Of a stretch of DNA of 64,000 nucleotides, positions 57,905 through 64,000 are shown one piece after another. Source of the DNA: Sphagnum compactum. Taxonomy: Eukaryota; Bryophyta; Sphagnopsida; Sphagnales. The notes below the pieces were generated by a model. That model ran no database searches, was not told the DNA's origin, and was given only the letters and a program-made list of their open reading frames with translations. The stretch lies in the NCBI GenBank assembly GCA_965153455.1, contig OZ234495.1, positions 9,668,875 through 9,732,874 on the forward strand. The letters run 5' to 3'. Position 1 is the stretch's first letter. Each line of letters starts with the position of its first letter. Both the position numbers and the translations under genes were made by a program.

Positions 57905-59182
57905 ATGTTGCATGGAGCTTCTAGAAGGGTAAACCAAAAAAAATTACTTTTAACCTCCAACTTTCGACATTAAAAGTTGGAGGCCGAGAGCAATTGTCTT
58001 TTCTTTCAACCTTTCTTGAAGCTCCAAGCTCTGTGTAGGAGGCTAAGAACAAATTTTTCTACTTTGACCATGTTGTAAGCTTCCAAGCTCTGTGTAGGAG
58101 GCTAAGAACAAATTTTTCTACTTTGACCATGTTGTAAGCTTCCAAGCTCCATGCTTGGAGCTCTAGGCATGAGTGAGAGCAAACCTTTTTGCTTTTGACC
58201 TCCAACTTTTGGCGTCGAAAATAGAAGGCCAAGCACAAAAACATTGTTATACCTCTATGCATGGAAATCTAGGCATGGTTGAAAGCAATTCTTTTGCTCT
58301 TGGTCTCCTACTCTCAACACTAAAAGTAAGAGGCTAAGAGCAATTTTTTTTGCCTTGGCTACTTTGAGTTTCCAAGCTCCATGCTTGGAGTTTTAGGCAT
58401 GGCTGAGATCAAAAAAAATTTATCCTAACCTCTTACTTTTGGTGCCAAAAGTAGGAGGCCAAACGTAATTTTTTTTGCCTCGGCTATGCTTTGAGTTTTG
58501 TGCTTGGAGCTCTAGGCATGGTCGAAAGAAAATTTTACTACTCTTGGCCTTCTACTTGTGGCACCAAAAGTAGAAGGCCAAACATTAAAAAAATTGCTCC
58601 AATTCTATGCATGGAGATCGTTGAAAACAATTTTTTTACTCTTAGTTTCCTCTCAACGCCGAAAGTAGGAGGCTGAGAGCAAATTTTTTTGCCTAGGCCA
58701 TGCTTTGAGTTTCCAAGCTCTATGCTTGGAGTTCTAAGCATGGCCAAGATCAATTTTTTTTGGTTTTGGCATTAGAAGTAGGAGGTTGAGCACAATTGTT
58801 TTTGCTTTGACCATGTTTTGAGTTTCCAAGTTTCTTGTTAGGACCTTTAAGCATGGCTGAGAGCAATCTATTTTTCTTTTGGCTTCCTACTCTTGGCTTT
58901 TAAAATAGGAGTCTAAGAACCAAAAAAGTTTGCATGGGCCATGCTTTGAGCTTCCAAGCTCTATGCTTGGAGTTCTAAGCATGACAGAGATTTTTTTTTT
59001 TGCTTTTGGCTTCTTACTTTCGATGTCAAAAATAGAAATCTGAATGCAAAATGTTTTGCCTCAACCATGCTTTGAACTTCCAAGCTCTATGTTTGGACCT
59101 CTTGGCATGGCCGAAAGGTATTCTTTTGCTTTCGGCCTCCTACTTTTGGTGCTAAAACTAGGAGGCCAAGAACAAAAAAAAG
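57905..59182 (+). repeat. Tandem array of two alternating hairpins (~118-bp units, about 10 copies)
   Basis: Each unit carries hairpin A (TCCAAGC, 5-nt loop, GCTTGGA; e.g. 58141-58159), followed by TCTAGGCATGGC and A/T-runs, then hairpin B (CCTC.TACTTTTGG / CCAAAAGTAGGAGG). B is best preserved at 57954-57983 (11 bp), 58429-58458 (14 bp with one G-T), about 58549-58582, and 59134-59167 (14 positions, one mismatch). GGCATGG-type anchors recur near 58165, 58272, 58396, 58516, 58738, 58853, 58978 and 59105. A ~60-bp segment is duplicated almost exactly at 58023-58082 and 58083-58142. No protein is recognised. Confidence 0.85.
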
Positions 59183-61639
59183 TTTTTCAATCTGTTCATT
59201 CAATAATGTTTCTTGCATCTAGTTTTATGTTTCAAGTTTGAATAGAACAATCTTGGATCAATGTTAGGTGTCGTGGCCTCTAATCTCATATCTAAATGCA
59301 ATTTGCAATCTCACATTGATGCTACCTACTTGTAGAATAGAAAAATCAAAAAACAATTGAGAGCTTATTTTTAAAAACGGTTTTTCTAATAATCATGGAG
59401 TCATAAAAATAGATTACTCATTTTTTTGAAAACAAGATCTTGCATTATTCCACGACATTAGACTTAGATTCCATGAAAACATTCTAGTTTTGTAAAAAAA
59501 AAAACTATTGAGGTACAATGATCTTGCTTCTTCCTCATGTAATTTTTTTATTAAAAAGAGGTTACGTCGCATGTCTTCTGTCAATTGTAATTTCTTCTTA
59601 GTTAGCATCTTGATGTTTTTCCTCCATTGCTTGGGATTTGTTCAATTTGGAAACTTGTTTTTCGTCACCTCTTTTGCTTCTTGCATTTGAAACTTTTGAA
59701 TCTAAAACTCTTCATATGAAAATAAGCTTATCTTTGTCATTGAGTAAGCGATGGTTGATTTCATTAAATTTTTTGTCTATACAACAAAAAAAAACAAATG
59801 TGTGCTTTTATTTATTCCAATTAATACCCTTTATTATTGATCACTATTAGAGGGTGTAAGATATTAGGTTTATATAATTTTAGTTTAACCCACTTTGAAA
59901 TGTATGATTAAGTAATTTTACCAAAATTATGGTCTTATATATTATTCTATATCAAATTGAATTAAAAAAATTTCAATTCTTAAAATAAAAATTAATGACC
60001 ATAACTTGAGACCTTTTCAAATATTCCACCAACTAAAAATGAATGACATTTAAAAAAAGACTTACACATGTGAAATTGGCCTTCCTATCAAATTTGCATT
60101 GATACTTAGTATTTCTCCCAATATAATTTAGTTATTTATCATTTTTACAAGAAAACAACATCAAGTTCATTTCCATTTTTTTAATTTACATTTTCCACAA
60201 TAGGTAAATTTTCATTGTCCCTGGAATGGAAATTTGATGTAACAATTTATTAATGCATAAGATATTATTGCCTAGCAATGAATCATTGAACCATTAAGCT
60301 TATAAAATTCAAACCCAAAATTGTATACTATTGTCGATTGATATCCTAGTCAGATGCACTTCATTCCCACCATCAATATGTTTTTCATAACCATTTCTCC
60401 TTCCCCATTTCCTGACTTCTCCATACTCATTTGGATCTAAATTATAGCACTTATGTCATTTCTAACATGGTGGGTTCAAATAGAACATTTGTTCTCCAAT
60501 TCCTAGCTATTATACCCATGTTTTGTTTTATTCTTTTCTTTTACTATCATTTTTCTCCCCTTTCATTCTAGTTGTATGCTTTTGTGAAATATAGACCTTT
60601 TCAATGGTTTCACCTCGATCTGATGTGATCACATTGTAGGATGATAATGTTTCATGCTATGGAAAACCTAAGCTAATAATCCTAATCGAATTGTGCATGT
60701 AATTGAAAAATGCTTATGTGTAATGTTTGGTTTCCAACTTGGAATTGTGCAAACTTCCAAGGACGATGCGTATGAAAACAACAATGTTATTAGATCTATC
60801 TACTAGGCTTCAATTATCACTACACAAGGATTGGAATGGATTTTCAATATTGGCAAATTCAATATCATTAAGGAAAATCTCCCCAAAAATTTCCAAAATA
60901 TAGTCTTGACGTAAAACATTGTTCTGTCTATTGCCAATGTCATTGCTCATGATTTTCAGGTCAACAACAAACCGATCAGTGTCACTCTAAATCACAAAAC
61001 TACATTTGTAGACTTGTGTGACTCTTCCAATGAAGATGGAACGTTGCTAATTTCTATACACCCATCTAATTCTTCATTTTTGAATCACAATGATTCTAAC
61101 ATGTTTTGTTCAAATCCTTTTGAGAAGTTGCTTCAAGGGTCATCCCTTACTTTCTCAATGTTGTGGATTGCCTTAAAGCAAGGTCTAATACCCCCCATGC
61201 CACCTTAGAGTTGAGAGAATTGAATTACAATACACTTTAAATTGAAAATGCTCCTAGCATGCCATCCACTTTTAGTGGTGATGTTTTCTTTGAACTCCCC
61301 TTTGTTGATAATCTAGATGGCCATCCTAGCTATATGCCAAAAATGGACAAAAAATATGATGGCCATTTTTGGTGCAAGGTCAAGACGACAAACATCACGA
61401 ATGATTTCAATATAGGGACGTCAATTGAAACATAATTAAAAATGGAATATTGAATCCCCAAATTTAAACAATTCAAGGAGCTATTTTGAAACACCATATT
61501 ACTAATCATTTATCAATTCGATGAATGTTCCTGCATTTCTTATGAACTAAATAGGCGAATATAGAATCTTCAATTTATTAATTAAAAACCTATAATTGCT
61601 TCTAATTTTGAACTTTTAGTCAATTTTATGATAACAACC
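59183..61639. other. Unassigned AT-rich sequence
   Basis: An anonymous frame at 61014-61208 (+) might belong to the retroelement relic that follows, but shows no motif. Confidence 0.35.
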
Positions 61640-61800
61640 ATTTTTGTTACATGAGCTGTAGACAATCAAATGGGAATGATATTGATTTTAATTGGTAAAA
61701 ATATTGTTAAAGATGTACATATAGATGGAGGATTTGACGTGAATATCATTTCAAAGGACTTACAAGCTATAATCCCAATGTTTTCTTGGAGAGAATTTTT
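61640..61800 (+). pseudogene. Retropepsin-like fragment of a Ty3/gypsy element
   Basis: The frame reads VDNQMGMILILIGKNIVKDV then HIDGGFDVNIISKDL. A hydrophobic strand followed by (I/L)DGG..VN(I/V)I is the active-site form of the protease of many plant Ty3 elements (catalytic Asp codon 61724-61726, DGG in place of DSG). Flanking sequence has stops, and no RT is visible downstream to 62600. The call rests on one motif. Confidence 0.4.
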
Positions 61801-62675
61801 GGCATCTTGATGACAAAAGAATTATAGATGTAAAAGAATTTTTTCCCAAAGAAATGGGCTGAAGCTGTCACATTATGAGGAATTTTTTTTGAAGTTGCCA
61901 TATATAAACTATAAGATTTGGCAAAATATATAAAGAATCCTAAATTTTAAGAAATTTCTTCTTGACTTATAGCCAATATTTGCTAAGTCCTCTTGTGGAT
62001 GATCACCAACCCACCTATTCCACAAATTTGAGAAGAAAAAACACAGACCCATACCCATTTTAAAATTCCCAAAAAGGAGCCAAATTTGTCTTACGAGGCA
62101 TATAGAGGTTGTTAATCAACTGTTTGGTAATTGGGCAAGATGAGAATAGTTCTAGGTGTTCTAGAAACACACATCCTTTCCCCCAAAGAAAACAAGGGGT
62201 GTGTCATATTGTGGCCTTGCCATTTAAATTAAAAAGTATCTTAAGGCAAAAGAAGAATTATGAAAACTCAAATACATTTCACCATGCAAAAATACAATCT
62301 TCCTAAAAATCCTCTAAAAGAATCCAAAATCCTTCAAGATATTATAACTCTACTATATAACTAATCCAAGTTTCAACACAAGCCAAAATATCATCTTTTA
62401 AAAAATCCTCATATAAAAATAGACCTATTATTATTATGTAGGGGCCTATAAAAATCCCTTAAGCTACTATACTCTATAATGAATCTAAACACAATATCAA
62501 CTGGTAATAATTAAAAAGAAGTAGGTGAAAAAGTAGTAAAAATGGCGTGTCCAAGAAGACAAGCACTAATAGCATGCATGGTGGTCAATTGGAAGCTGTG
62601 GAATAAAATTGGCATCGGAAGTGGGTTGAATGCCAATCCCAATGCAAATGACAAGCTAGCTGCTTCATAAACACG
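61801..62675. other. Unassigned AT-rich sequence
   Basis: Nothing recognised. Confidence 0.4.
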
Positions 62676-62700
62676 CCAGCCAGCCAGCCAGCCAGCCAGC
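62676..62700. repeat. (CCAG)n microsatellite
   Basis: Six CCAG units in direct succession. Confidence 0.95.
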
Positions 62701-62925
62701 ATTCAGTGCTTTCCAAACACGCCAGCTGAGCCGAGTGCAACAAATGACAAGGCTGTTTTGCAAAATCAGAAATTGAACACAAAAAAGGACTGCAAATTCA
62801 CAGAAGAAAGGGGTGGGGCCAAGAAAGTGTCAATTTGTTATGACACCACCTAGCCTAGTGTTGAAGAAGGGGGGATGCTACAAACTCCAAAGAGGAAAAG
62901 GCTGTCGCCAGAGGATGATCCAAAC

Positions 62926-63213
62926 CAGTGTTGTCTGGTTCGAACTTTTCAAGGGAACCTCAGGTCCTGGTTTCAATAGTTGTTGCAACTTCTGTGAGAT
63001 AATCTCCCATTTCTTGTGTCCAAGGAATTTATTTAACCCTCGGGTTCCAGTTCTTCTGAACCTGGTTCTTTGCAAACTCTAGATTCCCAGTTTTCTGTTT
63101 TGAGTTTGGACCAGTTCAAAATCTAGGATCCTGGATGGCTTTGGGGGACTCAAAACCTGTCCAAGAATCAGCCTTGAAACTGAGACCCCAAACCCCAAAA
63201 CCATACAACACTG
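62926..63213. mobile_element. hAT-type MITE (288 bp)
   Basis: The ends are inverted repeats, CAGTGTTGTCTGGTT on the left and CAGTGTTGTATGGTT read on the minus strand at the right. The flanks are 8 bp each: ATCCAAAC (62918-62925) and GTCCAAAC (63214-63221), 7 of 8 identical. CAGTG-type ends and 8-bp duplications are typical of hAT elements. The interior has no valid ORF. hAT transposase relics occur elsewhere in the window, but no link is shown. Confidence 0.7.
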
Positions 63214-63221
63214 GTCCAAAC

Positions 63222-64000
63222 TCGAAGCAAGAAACTCCCTCTTTCATGACACACTCTGATTAGGAAATAGAAGGACGATTCATGTACAATAAAGCGAAGC
63301 GTCAGGTCAGGACGAGGGTATTCTTGAACTAAAGGGGCCTAAGACAAGGCAATAGTTAAGTTTGGCCTCACATTTTACAGGAATGTCCCTCCCTCACACC
63401 TAAAGCTTTACTCATTGTAAAGCATCAAGCATTCATGTTCTCAAGTGTAGATGAGAATGGCTCTTGTCCTTTACGGCAAAGTTGGATGGAACCACTAACA
63501 AACCACTAAAAGTTCAAATTAAAAAAATGTTCCTTGAAATGCATTTTTTGAAAATTCCCAAAAAATGAACTAAGGCCACAGACATTACCAACACCTCGTG
63601 ATCAATCCTCAAAATGTGGGACCAATTGAAGACTATGTACATTAATTGTTCCATAGTCTCTACCCAATCCCCAACATTATATGTGCATATAGTTCTTATT
63701 ACAGGCCTTGTTTTAATGGTTTTTTTTAGTGATTTGCCCTTTTGCCCATCCAAGATGTGTCTAGTGATACCAGACACATCTTGGTGCTGCCCATACACAC
63801 TTCGGATCCTGTTTGCATGTTTTGAGCTTGTAATGGATTCCTAGCTTCACCATTATAATCCCAAACTAATAAGTATCCATTACAAGCTTAAAATGTGCAT
63901 AACGTGAGCCCAAAGTGTGTCTGAGCATCATCCACCTATTTTGAGAAAAGATGAATGGGGGGGCCAGAGGTAGGCAAGGGAAGAAGCACAGCACAGAGAA
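63222..64000. other. Unassigned sequence
   Basis: GGTATCACTAGACACATCTTG and its inverse flank 63750-63790 (CATCCAAGATGTGTCTAGTG then CCAGACACATCTTGG), a local fold. No gene is recognised. Confidence 0.4.

Noticed and set aside
58059-58753. Short ORFs within the hairpin array as peptides
   Set aside because: They are frame accidents of the tandem unit and differ from unit to unit.
62926-62950. tRNA gene from a GGTTCGAAC word
   Set aside because: The word lies in the MITE terminus; no acceptor stem, D-arm or anticodon arm can be folded around it.

Overview
The window is about two-thirds A+T, almost gene-free, and packed with decayed mobile DNA. It looks like nuclear DNA of a large-genome land plant. 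Three things point that way: a plastid petA (cytochrome f) fragment, a mitochondrial cox1 exon that still carries the 5' end of a group II intron, and a short plant-type telomeric motif (TTTAGGG). From memory, cox1 group II introns near this position occur in bryophyte mitochondria and not in flowering plants, so a non-flowering plant is plausible. The species cannot be fixed. I find no intact host protein gene, and no tRNA, rRNA or CRISPR.

The best-preserved features are two full-length copies of one Ty3/gypsy chromovirus: copy 1 at 9162-15232 (+) and copy 2 at 40989-46749 (-). Each has 267-bp LTRs (TG...CA), 5-bp target duplications (GGTAC and CTTAG), gag with a CCHC zinc knuckle, and pol in a -1 frame ordered protease, RT, RNase H, integrase, chromodomain. 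The pol stop codon touches the 3' LTR. Neither copy has a tRNA primer site. Instead, 10 nt just inside the 5' LTR are complementary to the predicted first 10 nt of the element's own mRNA, 33 nt downstream of a TATA box. This is the layout of Tf1/sushi-type self-priming. Both copies are dead; every base-substitution stop that can be polarised is a C>T or G>A transition.

Layout: 1-9156 holds an inverted pair of a dispersed repeat, a TTA-flanked MITE, an unrecognised decayed ORF with a 240-bp duplication, and the mitochondrial insertion. 9162-15232 is chromovirus copy 1. 15.2-23.5 kb holds a transposase-like pseudogene, a CACTA-like end with AT-rich degenerate repeats, a hAT transposase pseudogene interrupted by petA DNA, and a second hAT fragment on the other strand. 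23.5-38.5 kb is mostly unassigned, with minisatellites, a heat-shock-element-like cluster and a third hAT pseudogene. 38.5-40.8 kb is an extremely AT-rich satellite-like tract next to chromovirus copy 2.

47-64 kb holds a non-autonomous Helitron with C-rich minisatellites, a gag-only retroelement relic, a coiled-coil ORF riddled with TAA/TAG stops, a 1.3-kb tandem array built of two alternating hairpins, a retropepsin relic and a hAT-type MITE. No genes here work together as a pathway. The coherent unit is the chromovirus (promoter, self-primer, gag, pol), and the rest is a nested record of insertion and decay.
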